Translations under genes and position numbers: made by a program | Shown: piece after piece, positions 31,395 through 39,804 of the stretch | Layout of the letters: each line of letters starts with the position of its first letter | Position numbering within the stretch: the first letter of the stretch is position 1 | NCBI RefSeq assembly: GCF_020884795.1 | Contig: NZ_BBZF01000017.1 | Coordinates: 62,001-126,000 of the forward strand | Reading direction: 5' to 3' | Origin: Micromonospora okii | GTDB lineage: Bacteria > Actinomycetota > Actinomycetes > Mycobacteriales > Micromonosporaceae | Length of the DNA: 64,000 nucleotides | The notes under the pieces: generated by a model | What the model saw: only the letters and a program-made list of their open reading frames with translations | Told to the model about the DNA's origin: nothing | The model's database searches: none

Positions 31395-33845
31395 TCAGTC
31401 GTCGCGGCCCGGGCGACCGCCGTTGCCCGGACGTTCGGTGCCGGGCACCTGGCCGGTGCCGTCATGGTTCGGCGGGTTGACCGGCTTGCCGCTGCCGCTG
31501 CTCACCTCGATGGTGACCACGCCGCCCTTGATCGTGCGGCCGTTCGGGCTGGTGCCGGCGGCCTGGCCGGCGACGCAGGTCGACGGCACGCGGGTGGAGG
31601 AGACGACGGGCTCGAAGCCGGCGTCCTTGAGGCGCTTCTTGGCGGTCTCGACGTCCACGCACTGCACCTCGGGGATGCTCCGCTCGTCACCCTGCATGAT
31701 CTTGCCGCTGGGCGGGGTGAACTCGATGCCCTTCTTGCCCTTCATGGCGTCGCGCAGCGTCTCGTACACCGGCGGGTTGATGCCGGTGGGGACGTTGTGG
31801 CCCATCTTCTGGGTGGTCTGCGGCCAGTCCGGGTCGGCCTGGATGCCGGCGACCGCGTACTGCTTGGTCATGGCGACCAGCGCGGCGGTCTTCTCCGAGT
31901 CGGTGGTGCCGGACTTGCCGGCCACCGGCTTGCCCACGACGCCGCGCACGTTGGCGGCCGTGCGGCCGACGCACTTGGAGGTCGCCGAGCGGTCGCCGAC
32001 CGGGCAGCGGGCGGCGTCCACGGCGGCGCGGGCGACCTCGGTGCTGATCCGCTGCTCGCAGCGCGGCTTGGCGACGTCCAGCTTCTTGCCGTCCGGCCCC
32101 TTGATCTCCTGCACCGGGATCGGCTCGCAGTACTTGCCGTCGGCGGCCAGCGTGGCGTACGCGTTGGCCAGGTCCAGCGGGGTGGTGGCGGAGACGCCGA
32201 GGGTGAACGCGCCCCACTGGTGGGCCGCTTCCTTGTTGTTGGCGAAGTCCGCGTCCTCGGACGAGCGGAACTGGATGCCGAGCTTCTGCGCCGCCTTGAC
32301 CACGTTCTCCGAGCCGACCTGCTGCTGGAGCGGGACGAAGTAGGTGTTCACCGAACTGCCGAACGCGCTCCACATGTTGTGCGGGCCGGCCATCGACTCC
32401 ACCGAGTTGGTGGGGCAGTAGAAGTGCGTGCCCGGGCAGGCCGCGGGGCTGCTGCTGTCGATGATGTATTCCGACTTGAACTGCTTCGGCGAGTTGATGG
32501 TGTAGCTGAGCGGGATGCCCTTCTCCAGGGCCGCCACGATCGTGAAGATCTTGAACGTCGAGCCGGCCTGGTACCCCTTGATGTCGCCGCCGCCGGTGAG
32601 CAGCGGGTTGACCGTGTTGGGGTAGTTGCCCCGGATGCCCTTGCTGCGCTTGCGTGGGTCGCTGCTGAGCTTGTTCTGCGGCTTCTTCGGGTCGTCGATC
32701 TTGAAGTTCCGGTTCACCGAGAGCGCGCGGACGCGGCCGGTGCCGGGCTCGATCGCCGCGACCATGCGGGCCGCCTTGCTGTTGACGCCGAGGTTCTTGC
32801 GGACGGCCTTGTCGGCGCCGTTCTGTGCCTGCGCGTCGAGGCTCGTGACGATGGTGTAGCCGCCGCTCTTGAGCCGCCGCTCCCGGTCGTACGAGGTCGA
32901 GCCGAACGTCTCCTGCTGCATCCACCAGCGGTAGAAGTAGTCGCAGAAGAAGCCCCACTCCTTCTTGTTGGTGGCGACGCAGCCGTTCGGGGTCTTCTTG
33001 TCCTTGACCACCATCTTGGTGGCCTTGGCCGCCTCGCCCTCCTCCTTGGTGATCGCGCCGATCTCGACCATGTTGTCGATCACGTAGTTGCGGCGGTCGC
33101 GGGCGAGCGGGTAGCCGGCCTTGGTGGTCGGGTCGTTCGTGCTCGGGGCCTTCACCATGCCGGCGAGCATGGCGGCTTCCTCGATCTTGAGCTTGCTCGG
33201 CGGCTTGCCGAAGTAGACCTGGCTGGCGGCGTAGACGCCGTAGGCGCCGTTGCCGAAGGAGGCGAGGTTCAGGTAGCGGGTGAGGATCTCGTCCTTGGAG
33301 AACTGCTCGTCGACCTGGAGGGCCAGCTTCATCTCACGCAGCTTGCGGGCGCTGGTGTCCTCGGTCGCTGCGACCACGTCGGCCGGGTGGGTGGCCGAGT
33401 ACGCGATGGCCAGCCGGACGTACTGCATGGTCAGGGTGGACGCGCCCTGCTGGGAGTTGGCGTTCGACTGGTTGTTGACGAACGCGCGGGCGACGCCGTT
33501 GAGGTCGACTCCATTGTGCTTGTAGAAGTCGTGGTCCTCGGCGGCGATGATCGCCTTCTGCATGTACGGCGAGATGTCGGCGAGCTTCACGTCGCGCCGG
33601 TTCTCGTCGTACATGGTCGCCAGCGGCGTCTTGGCGTCGGAGGCGAGCAGGTAGCTGATCTGGGGCGCGCGGGCCACCGTCAGCTCGCTGGGCAACGCTC
33701 CGAAGGTCTCCGCGCCGGCCTTGGCGGCCAGCCCCGACATCGCCACTGCGGGGAAGGCCGCCGCGGCGACCACCACGCCGGCCAGGAGGCCACAGATGAG
33801 CAGCGATGCGGCGTTGGTCAGCACATTGTGGTCACGTTTCCGCAT
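31395..33845 (-). CDS. Class A penicillin-binding protein (transglycosylase/transpeptidase) with PASTA domain
   Basis: 816 residues from ATG 33845, preceded by GAGGTG; longer frames to 34091 lack support. N-terminal cytoplasmic tail and one membrane segment (AASLLICGLLAGVVVAAAAFPAVAM), then a GT51 glycosyltransferase domain (AIIAAEDHDFYKHNGVDL, QGASTLTMQYVRLA). The transpeptidase domain has the active-site SxxK in AGSTFKIF, SxN in GSSVNTY and KSG in AGKSGTTDSEK. A single PASTA domain (about 725-785) and a Gly/Pro-rich tail end it. It polymerises and cross-links peptidoglycan. Its neighbour WhiB gene and the ArsA pair match the order around mycobacterial ponA2, which supports ponA2-type identity. 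Confidence 0.95.
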   Translation of the reverse strand: MRKRDHNVLTNAASLLICGLLAGVVVAAAAFPAVAMSGLAAKAGAETFGALPSELTVARAPQISYLLASDAKTPLATMYDENRRDVKLADISPYMQKAIIAAEDHDFYKHNGVDLNGVARAFVNNQSNANSQQGASTLTMQYVRLAIAYSATHPADVVAATEDTSARKLREMKLALQVDEQFSKDEILTRYLNLASFGNGAYGVYAASQVYFGKPPSKLKIEEAAMLAGMVKAPSTNDPTTKAGYPLARDRRNYVIDNMVEIGAITKEEGEAAKATKMVVKDKKTPNGCVATNKKEWGFFCDYFYRWWMQQETFGSTSYDRERRLKSGGYTIVTSLDAQAQNGADKAVRKNLGVNSKAARMVAAIEPGTGRVRALSVNRNFKIDDPKKPQNKLSSDPRKRSKGIRGNYPNTVNPLLTGGGDIKGYQAGSTFKIFTIVAALEKGIPLSYTINSPKQFKSEYIIDSSSPAACPGTHFYCPTNSVESMAGPHNMWSAFGSSVNTYFVPLQQQVGSENVVKAAQKLGIQFRSSEDADFANNKEAAHQWGAFTLGVSATTPLDLANAYATLAADGKYCEPIPVQEIKGPDGKKLDVAKPRCEQRISTEVARAAVDAARCPVGDRSATSKCVGRTAANVRGVVGKPVAGKSGTTDSEKTAALVAMTKQYAVAGIQADPDWPQTTQKMGHNVPTGINPPVYETLRDAMKGKKGIEFTPPSGKIMQGDERSIPEVQCVDVETAKKRLKDAGFEPVVSSTRVPSTCVAGQAAGTSPNGRTIKGGVVTIEVSSGSGKPVNPPNHDGTGQVPGTERPGNGGRPGRDD

Positions 33846-34244
33846 CCAGGTCACCTCGACAGGGTACGCGAGTAGGGAACGAGGGGCGCTGGGGCGTCTT
33901 TTCCCCATTTCCAGCGCGCGCCGACCTCGTTGTGCTAAACGCACGAACCCTGGTGGGAGGTTGCGTGGACCCGCGACGAGTCTCCACCGATCGGAGGAGC
34001 GGCGCGGCGTTTTCACGTACTCCGGCCGGGTAGACGGGGGCCGAAGGCCCGGTAAGCCGGGAGTGTCCGTAATGATGGATTTTGCCGACAACGTTGCGTA
34101 ATCAGCCGACTACAGAGCATGATGGTGGCGATGACACAGCCACACGTCGTCCGTGCCGCCCTGGGGAGGTCGGGCGGACGACCGGGGGGATTCGCCGGCT
34201 GGTCGCGCGACGTCGGTAGGTACTGCAAGGGGGGACGTGTACAC
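33846..34244. promoter_or_regulatory. Divergent promoter region of PBP and WhiB
   Basis: 399 bp with no gene. It contains the 5' regions of two divergent genes. The A+T-richest part is 34070-34120, where a small palindrome CAACGTTG (34089-34096) is the only symmetric feature; it is a candidate regulator site only. Confidence 0.35.
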
Positions 34245-34562
34245 ATGGGCATGATCACTGACTGGCCGTCACTGGCGGCGTGTCAGAACGGGGACCCGGA
34301 CGCGCTGTTCGTACAGGGCGCTGAACAGAACGTGGCGAAGCGGATCTGCCGGAGCTGCCCAGTTCGGTACGAGTGCCTGGCCGACGCGCTCGACAACCGG
34401 ATCGAGTTCGGGGTGTGGGGCGGCATGACCGAGCGGGAGCGCCGGGCCCTGCTGCGCCGGCACCCCCAGGTCGCGAGCTGGCGGAAGATGTTCGAGGCAG
34501 CGATGAAGAAGAACGCGAAGGACAAGTCCGGCAAGGACAAGGTGCTCGTCAGCGCCGGCTGA
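34245..34562 (+). CDS. WhiB-family iron-sulfur regulator (WhiB4-like by context)
   Basis: 105 residues from ATG 34245. Four cysteines for the [4Fe-4S] cluster are present (SLAACQNG...RICRSCPVRYECLADAL), followed by the family G(V/I)WGG turn (FGVWGGMTERERRALLRRHP) and a Lys-rich tail (KKNAKDKSGKDK) for DNA binding. The frame is open upstream, but the residues before MGMITDW do not fit the family. WhiB proteins are redox/NO-sensing partners of the primary sigma factor. Its place between a ponA2-type PBP and an ArsA-type ATPase pair matches mycobacterial whiB4. Confidence 0.93.
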   Translation: MGMITDWPSLAACQNGDPDALFVQGAEQNVAKRICRSCPVRYECLADALDNRIEFGVWGGMTERERRALLRRHPQVASWRKMFEAAMKKNAKDKSGKDKVLVSAG

Positions 34563-34589
34563 CGCGTCAGCCGGCCACCGATCAGTCGG

Positions 34590-35738
34590 TCACGGCCGGC
34601 TGATCGCCGCGCCGATCGTCCGCAGCCCGTCGACGTCGTGCACGTCGGCGGGCTGCGCCGTCACCGACACCGCCGGCACCTGCGGGAACGCCTCGGTGAA
34701 CCGGGCCGCCACCCGCTGCTCGCGGGCCGCCTGCTGGGCCAGCGCGGCGTGCGCCCGCAGCACCTCCACCGTGCCGTCGTGCCCGCCCTCCTCGGCCAGC
34801 CGGTCGGCCGCCGCGAGGCTCGTCGCCGCGTCCAGCGAGTCGACCGCCGGGCGGTGCACCCGGTTGAGCACCAGCCCGGCCAGCGGCATCCGCTCGGAGC
34901 GCAGCCGGCCGGCGAAGTAGGCGGCCTCCCGGACCGCGTCCGGCTCCGGCGTCGCCACCAGCAGGAAGGCCGTCTCCCGCGCCTGGAGGATCCGGTACGT
35001 CTGCTCGGCCCGCTGCCGGAAGCCGCCGAACATCGAGTCCAGCGCCGCCACGAAGCCGGACAGGTCGGTGAGCAACTGCGCGCCCAGCACCTTCTGCACC
35101 ACCTTCGAGAACATCCCGAAGCTGGCGGTGACCAGGCTGAACATGCTCCGGCCCCCGCTGCGTGCCGGGGCCAGCAGCAGCCGCAGCATCCGCCCGTCGA
35201 GGAACCGGGAGAGCCGGGCCGGCGCGTCCAGGAAGTCGAGCGCCGAGCGCGACGGCGGGGTGTCCACCACGATCAGGTCCCACTCGCCCCGGGCGTGGAG
35301 CTGGCCGAGCTTCTCCATCGCCATGTATTCCTGCGTGCCGGCGAAGGTGCTGCTCATGGCCTGGTAGAAGGGGTTGGCGAAGATCTCCGCCGCCTTCGCC
35401 GGATCGGTGTGCGCGAGCACCACGTCGTCGAAGGTGCGCTTCATGTCCAGCATCATGGCGTGCAGCTCGCCGCCGCCGGCCTCGACGTCGATGCCCTTGA
35501 CCTGGCGGGGGGTGTTGTCCAGCTCGGTCAGGCCGAGGGACTGGGCCAGCCGCCGGGCCGGGTCGATCGTGAGCACCACCGTGCGCCGCCCGTGCTGCTC
35601 GGCGGCGCGCAGCGCGAGCGCGGCGGCGGTGGTCGTCTTCCCCACCCCGCCCGCCCCGCAGCACACCACGATCCGCACGCCGGGGTCGGCGAGGATCTGG
35701 TCGACGTCCAGCCGGGGCGCCGCGTCTTCGGAAGGCAC
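34590..35738 (-). CDS. ArsA/GET3-family ATPase, second of a pair
   Basis: 382 residues, GTG 35738 as the nearest start to the conserved region; no good ribosome-binding site is visible. Deviant Walker A P-loop CGAGGVGKTTTAAALALRAAE (about 28-36), signature DPARRLAQSLGL, switch II VVDTPPSRSALDFLDAP, and a long C-terminal helical part. Soluble ArsA/GET3-type ATPases act as dimers; in actinomycetes two non-identical genes lie together and probably form a heterodimer. The substrate is unknown (an anion-transport label from homology is not proof). Downstream of the partner with a 56-bp gap. Confidence 0.9.
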   Translation of the reverse strand: MPSEDAAPRLDVDQILADPGVRIVVCCGAGGVGKTTTAAALALRAAEQHGRRTVVLTIDPARRLAQSLGLTELDNTPRQVKGIDVEAGGGELHAMMLDMKRTFDDVVLAHTDPAKAAEIFANPFYQAMSSTFAGTQEYMAMEKLGQLHARGEWDLIVVDTPPSRSALDFLDAPARLSRFLDGRMLRLLLAPARSGGRSMFSLVTASFGMFSKVVQKVLGAQLLTDLSGFVAALDSMFGGFRQRAEQTYRILQARETAFLLVATPEPDAVREAAYFAGRLRSERMPLAGLVLNRVHRPAVDSLDAATSLAAADRLAEEGGHDGTVEVLRAHAALAQQAAREQRVAARFTEAFPQVPAVSVTAQPADVHDVDGLRTIGAAISRP

Positions 35739-35794
35739 CAATCGAGCGTATCGGGCCGACGGGGCCGGGTGCGCCGTGCCGGCGGCAGTGTGAG

Positions 35795-36772
35795 TCAATC
35801 GGCCCCGTGCAGCGCCCGCGCGAGCGCCTCCAGGCCCGCCCGGTCCACCCCGTCGGGCAGCAGCGGCAGCTCGGTCAGGGGCCGACCCAGCTCCACCAGG
35901 TCGCCGCGCAGCGAGTCCTCCAGCTCCCGGCGGATCGCCTGGTCGCGGGCCTCCCCGGCGAGCGCGGCGACGGTGTCCCGGTCGGCCGGCAGCCCGGCGG
36001 CGGCGAGCCCGCGCCGCAGCTCGGCGGCGGTCACCTCCCGCCCGGCGGGCAGCGGCGGCCGGGCCGCGTTGACGATCACCCGGCCCACCGGGAAGCCGAG
36101 CTGGGTCAGCTCGGTGATCGCGTCCAGGGTCTCCTGGACCGGCATCTCCTCCAGCAGCGTCACCACGTGCACGGCGGTCATCGGGGAGCGCAGCAGCGCG
36201 GCGACCCCCTCGCTCTGGGTCTTGATCGGGCCGACCTTGGCCAGCCGGGCCGTCTCCGCCGTGACGTTGAGGAACCGGCCGATGCGCCCCGTCGGCGGCG
36301 CGTCCAGCACCACCGCGTCGTACGCCCGACGCTGGCCGGCGGTGCGGGTGGTGGCCTCCTTGACCTTGCCGGTGAGCAGCACGTCGCGCAGGCCGGGGGC
36401 GATGGTGGTGGCGAAGTCGATCGCGCCGAGCTTGCGCAGCGCCCGGCCGGCGGCACCGAGCTTGTAGAACATGTCGAGGTACTCCAGCAGGGCCTCCTCG
36501 GCGTCCACCGCCAGGGCCCGCACCTCGCCGCCGCCGGGGGCGTCGGCGAGGTGCCGCTCCTCGTACGGCAGCGGGTCGGTGCCGAAGAGCTGGGCGATGC
36601 CCTGCCGCCCCTCGACCTCCACCAGCAGGGTGCGCCGGCCGTCGCGGGCCAGCGCCAACGCCAGCGCCGCCGCCACGCTGGTCTTGCCGGTGCCACCCTT
36701 GCCGGTCACCACGTGGAGGCGGGCCGGCCACCCCGTACCGGCCGGGTCGGCCGGCCGCTCGACTGCTCGCAC
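35795..36772 (-). CDS. ArsA/GET3-family ATPase, first of a pair
   Basis: 325 residues, GTG 36772. P-loop VVTGKGGTGKTSVAAALALAL (about 21-32), then EVEGRQGIAQLFG, switch II VVLDAPPTGRIGRFLNVT and VVTLLEEMPVQETLDAITELT. Same family as the next gene but diverged; synteny with Rv3679/Rv3680 of M. tuberculosis supports a conserved two-subunit ATPase. In M. tuberculosis this pair is linked to envelope stress; here the role is inferred. Confidence 0.9.
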   Translation of the reverse strand: MRAVERPADPAGTGWPARLHVVTGKGGTGKTSVAAALALALARDGRRTLLVEVEGRQGIAQLFGTDPLPYEERHLADAPGGGEVRALAVDAEEALLEYLDMFYKLGAAGRALRKLGAIDFATTIAPGLRDVLLTGKVKEATTRTAGQRRAYDAVVLDAPPTGRIGRFLNVTAETARLAKVGPIKTQSEGVAALLRSPMTAVHVVTLLEEMPVQETLDAITELTQLGFPVGRVIVNAARPPLPAGREVTAAELRRGLAAAGLPADRDTVAALAGEARDQAIRRELEDSLRGDLVELGRPLTELPLLPDGVDRAGLEALARALHGAD

Positions 36773-36798
36773 CCGTCGAGCCTATCCAGGCCGCCGGC

Positions 36799-37374
36799 TC
36801 AGGCGACCTCGCAGACCCACCAACCGGTCGTGCGCACCACGGTGAAGCGGAGATCCTGCTCGGCGGTCTTCTCGTCGGAGGTGGTCATCGTCACCTTCGT
36901 CGAGACCGTCGCCCGCTTCCCGGTCCGCTCGTCGACCTGCGGCTCGCTCCACCGGAACCGGGCGTCCCGGTGCTGCTCGGCGTACCGCTTCAGCTCCGCG
37001 ACCTTCGCGGTGATCTTCTTGTCGTCCCGGGCCGCCGCGCAGACCAGCCCGCCGGCCTTCCGCGCGTCCCGCTCCTCGTAGACGGCGGTGAGGAAGCTCT
37101 CCACCGCGACCGTCGGCTCCCGCGCGCCCTCGCCGGTCTCGGCGTCGCGCAGGGCCAAGAACGCCGCCGTGCCACCGCCGCCGCAGAGCAGCAGGGCCGC
37201 GACCGCGACGACCACGGCGATCAACCCGCCGCGCCTCCGCCTCGCGGGCGACGCCGGGGCCGGGTGCGGGTGGGTGACCGGCGGGACCGCCCCCGGGGCG
37301 AGGGGCCCGGTCGGGCCACCGGAGGTCGGGCCGCTGGGCGACCCGGTGGCGCCGCCGCTGGGCGGGTGCGTCAT
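36799..37374 (-). CDS. Pro-rich membrane-anchored protein with extracellular DUF4878/NTF2-like domain
   Basis: 191 residues from ATG 37374, preceded by AAGGA. The first 50 residues are Gly/Pro/Ser-rich and cytoplasmic (MTHPPSGGATGSPSGPTSGGP). RRRRGGLIAVVVAVAALLLCGGGGTAAFLAL is a signal-anchor segment. The outer part (EGAREPTVAVESFLTAVYEERDARKAGGLVC...) has the alternating pattern of lumazine-binding/NTF2-like domains and two cysteines that could pair. Function unknown; it is adjacent to, but 26 bp from, the ATPase pair in the same direction. Confidence 0.8.
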   Translation of the reverse strand: MTHPPSGGATGSPSGPTSGGPTGPLAPGAVPPVTHPHPAPASPARRRRGGLIAVVVAVAALLLCGGGGTAAFLALRDAETGEGAREPTVAVESFLTAVYEERDARKAGGLVCAAARDDKKITAKVAELKRYAEQHRDARFRWSEPQVDERTGKRATVSTKVTMTTSDEKTAEQDLRFTVVRTTGWWVCEVA

Positions 37375-37727
37375 GTCGGTCCTTCGGGGGTGCGGCGCTT
37401 CGCCGTCCTCGCCGGACGGGCGGCGCGCTGGGTCGAGCGCGAAGGCGGGCGGGCGGCCCGTCCGACGGAAGGGTAGCGGTGAACCGACACGGGGAGGTGC
37501 CCCTGGGACCGGGCGATGGCGCGTCAACCATCGGAGCGCTCCCAGCGCCGTCCGCTACCGGACCCATCCTGTGTCGCATATGTGACTAAACGTGATCAAG
37601 ACTGCGCGTCCCGTTGTCCGTGTCCGATTTCGGTCCTACGTTCGTGCCGATACGGGGGACCGGATCGGCGGACGGCCCGAGCCGGATGGTGACGACGTGG
37701 ATCAGGCGCGAGGCCCGGAGGCAGTAC
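37375..37727. promoter_or_regulatory. Divergent upstream region with a near-palindrome
   Basis: No gene is supported in these 353 bp. The segment 37570-37620 is A+T-enriched and contains GTCGCATATGTGAC (37573-37586), a 14-bp inverted repeat with one mismatch. Either flanking gene could use it. Confidence 0.4.
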
Positions 37728-38213
37728 ATGCGCGAAACCGAGAACAGCTCCCGAGCCCAGTTCCCGCCCAGCGCGAGCGGGCGGAGGGTCGGCACCGGCG
37801 CCGCCGGGGAGGAGGGGCCGGTCACCGGCCTGCCGTTCAACGAGCGCTCCTACCGGCGGCTCGCCGACCCGGGGGAGATGCTGCGCACGCTGAGCCGCCC
37901 GGCCGAGCGCCCCCGGGACGAGGAGGAGACCGGGTACGTCATCCACCTGCCGATCCGGGTCGCCGACCTCGCGGCGGCCACCGCGCTGGCCGGACGGGTG
38001 GCCGTCTCGCTCGGCTTCCTGCCCGAGATGGACGCCGGGGAGACCACCGTCTCCACCGCCGACGACCAGAACAACCGGCACCGGGTCTTCTGCGACCTGC
38101 CGCTGCCCGACCGCTCCCGCTGCCCCCAGCGGTACGACCACGAGGGGCCCTGCGGCGAACCGCCGGTCGCCCCGGAGCAGCGTCCCGCGCCGGGCGGCGG
38201 CGACGGCTCGTAG
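37728..38213 (+). CDS. Hypothetical protein, DUF4177-associated
   Basis: 161 residues from ATG 37728, preceded by GGAGG with six bases spacing. Longer frames exist but have poorer starts. The conserved part (YVIHLPIRVADLAAATALAGRVAVSLGFLPEMDAGETTVSTADDQNNRHRVFCDLPLPD) is a compact alpha/beta unit ending in CPQRYDHEGPCGEP, which has two cysteines that could bind metal. Precedes the DUF4177-RidA-lactamase run. No function recognised. Confidence 0.65.
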   Translation: MRETENSSRAQFPPSASGRRVGTGAAGEEGPVTGLPFNERSYRRLADPGEMLRTLSRPAERPRDEEETGYVIHLPIRVADLAAATALAGRVAVSLGFLPEMDAGETTVSTADDQNNRHRVFCDLPLPDRSRCPQRYDHEGPCGEPPVAPEQRPAPGGGDGS

Positions 38214-38257
38214 GCTGTCGACGGTAACCGTCACGCCTCCTAGGGAGCCCCGCACCG

Positions 38258-38413
38258 ATGCAGAAGTGGGAATACGCGACCGTCCCGCTGCTGGTCCACG
38301 CGACCAAGCAGATCCTCGACAACTGGGGTGAGGACGGCTGGGAACTCGTCAACGTGATCCCCGGCCCGAACCCGGAGCAGCTCGTCGCGTACCTCAAGCG
38401 GCCGAAGGCGTGA
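38258..38413 (+). CDS. DUF4177 small protein
   Basis: 51 residues: it starts MQKWEYATVPLLVHATKQIL and includes NWGEDGWELVNVIPGP, the DUF4177 signature. Its stop overlaps the GTG of the RidA gene (GTGA). It corresponds in position to Rv3678A of M. tuberculosis. Function unknown. Confidence 0.9.
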   Translation: MQKWEYATVPLLVHATKQILDNWGEDGWELVNVIPGPNPEQLVAYLKRPKA

Positions 38414-38880
38414 GCGGCGTGGGCAACGGACCGCACGCCAAGCTCGCCGAACTGGGCCTGACGCTGCCCGAGGTGGTGCCCCCGGTGGCCAGCTACGTGC
38501 CGGCCGTGCAGTCCGGGCAGCACGTCTACGTCTCCGGGCAGCTCCCGATGGCCGAGGGGAAGCTCCTGGCCACCGGCAAGGTCGGCGCGGGCGTCTCCGC
38601 CGAGCAGGCCAAGGACCTGGCGCAGCGGTGCGCCCTGAACGCCCTCGCGGCCGTCGACGCGCTGGTCGGCCTGGAGAAGGTCGTCAAGATCGTCAAGCTG
38701 GGCGGGTTCGTGGCGAGCGCGCCGGGCTTCACCGGCCAGCCGGGCGTCGTCAACGGCGCGTCCGACCTGCTCGGCGCGGTCTTCGGCGAGGCCGGCCGGC
38801 ACGCCCGCTCGGCGGTGGGCGTCGCCGAGCTTCCCCTCGACGCCCCCGTCGAGGTCGAACTGATCGTCGAGGTCGCCTGA
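38410..38880 (+). CDS. RidA/YjgF family protein
   Basis: 156 residues, GTG 38410. The YjgF fold is seen as HVYVSGQLPMAEGKLLATGKVG, AQRCALNALAAVDALVGLEKVVKIVKLGGFVAS and SAVGVAELPLDAPVEVELIVEV. Canonical RidA enzymes hydrolyse reactive enamine/imine intermediates formed by PLP enzymes. The catalytic Arg of classical RidA (IPEVPGAR) is replaced by the AVGVAELPLDAPV segment, with the Arg just before (HARSAVG). Syntenic with Rv3678c. Confidence 0.9.
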   Translation: MSGVGNGPHAKLAELGLTLPEVVPPVASYVPAVQSGQHVYVSGQLPMAEGKLLATGKVGAGVSAEQAKDLAQRCALNALAAVDALVGLEKVVKIVKLGGFVASAPGFTGQPGVVNGASDLLGAVFGEAGRHARSAVGVAELPLDAPVEVELIVEVA

Positions 38881-38893
38881 CCCGTCCCGCCCG

Positions 38894-38978
38894 CTCCCCG
38901 CGACCATGCCCTTCCGGGCCACGGCGAATGCCGTGAACGGGCACGAATCCCGGCCCGCAGGCGCGAGATCGCGGGGAG
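38894..38978 (+). terminator. Structured spacer with nested inverted repeats
   Basis: CTCCCCGCGA (38894-38903) and its complement (38969-38978) enclose a smaller hairpin, CACGGC-GAAT-GCCGTG (38920-38935). It lies between RidA and the lactamase-fold gene. It is a terminator or attenuator candidate. Confidence 0.45.
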
Positions 38979-39006
38979 TGGCGGGCGGGGTCGTACGATC
39001 GCTGGC

Positions 39007-39804
39007 ATGACCGGGCACATCACGGGGGCCGTGGCGGCGCTGGCTGACGAGCTGCCGGGGTGGGTGACGCTCCTGCGCGCCCCGAACCCGGGGCCGATGA
39101 CGCTCGACGGCACCAACACCTGGGTGCTGCGCGCCGGCCCCGGCGAGCCGGCCGTCGTGGTCGACCCCGGGCCGGCCGACGACGGCCACCTCGCCGCGAT
39201 CGCCGCCCACGCGCCCGTCGCCACGGTGCTGATCACCCACGGGCACGCCGACCACACCGAGGGCTCGCCCCGGCTGCGGGAGCTGCTCGGCGGCGCGCCC
39301 GTGCGGGCCGTCGACCCGGCGCACAGCCACGGCGGCCCGCCGCTGGCCCCCGGCATCCGCCTCGACGCGGCCGGCCTCGCCCTCACCCTGCTGCCCACCC
39401 CGGGCCACACCGCCGACTCGGCGTGCTTCCTCGTCGAGCGCGACGGCGAGCGGGTGGTGCTCACCGGCGACACGATCCTGGGCCGGGGCACGACCGTCGT
39501 CGCCCACCCCGACGGGCACCTCGGGGCCTACCTGGCCAGCCTGGAGCTGCTCTCGACGTACCGGGGGATCCCGGCGCTGCCGGGGCACGGCCCGGCGCTG
39601 GCCGACTGCGGCGTGGCCGCCGAGTTCTACCTCGCCCACCGCCGCGCCCGGCTCGACCAGGTCCGGCAGGCCGTCGCCGAGGGCGCACGGACCGCGCCCG
39701 AGGTGGTGGCGCGGGTCTACGCCGACGTGGACCGCTCCCTGTGGTGGGCGGCCGAGTGGTCGGTGCGCGCCCAGCTCGAACACCTCGGGGTGGAGCAGCC
39801 GTGA
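39007..39804 (+). CDS. Metallo-beta-lactamase-fold hydrolase
   Basis: 265 residues. The metal-binding motif THGHADHTEGS (about residues 79-89) and further ligand positions (PGHTADSACF and LTGDTILGRG) identify the fold; a C-terminal LACTB2-type helical segment (RRARLDQVRQAVAEGARTAPEVVARVYADV) is present. Likely hydrolyses thioesters or nucleic acids rather than beta-lactams; the substrate is unproven. Syntenic with Rv3677c. Its stop overlaps the adenylate cyclase GTG. Confidence 0.92.
   Translation: MTGHITGAVAALADELPGWVTLLRAPNPGPMTLDGTNTWVLRAGPGEPAVVVDPGPADDGHLAAIAAHAPVATVLITHGHADHTEGSPRLRELLGGAPVRAVDPAHSHGGPPLAPGIRLDAAGLALTLLPTPGHTADSACFLVERDGERVVLTGDTILGRGTTVVAHPDGHLGAYLASLELLSTYRGIPALPGHGPALADCGVAAEFYLAHRRARLDQVRQAVAEGARTAPEVVARVYADVDRSLWWAAEWSVRAQLEHLGVEQP

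Noticed and set aside
30559..32343. A 594-codon plus-strand open frame covering the SanA-like gene and much of the PBP gene in antisense
   Set aside because: After about 31243 it has poor codon bias and no family match, and it overlaps the well-supported PBP. The extension is an artefact of the frameshift.
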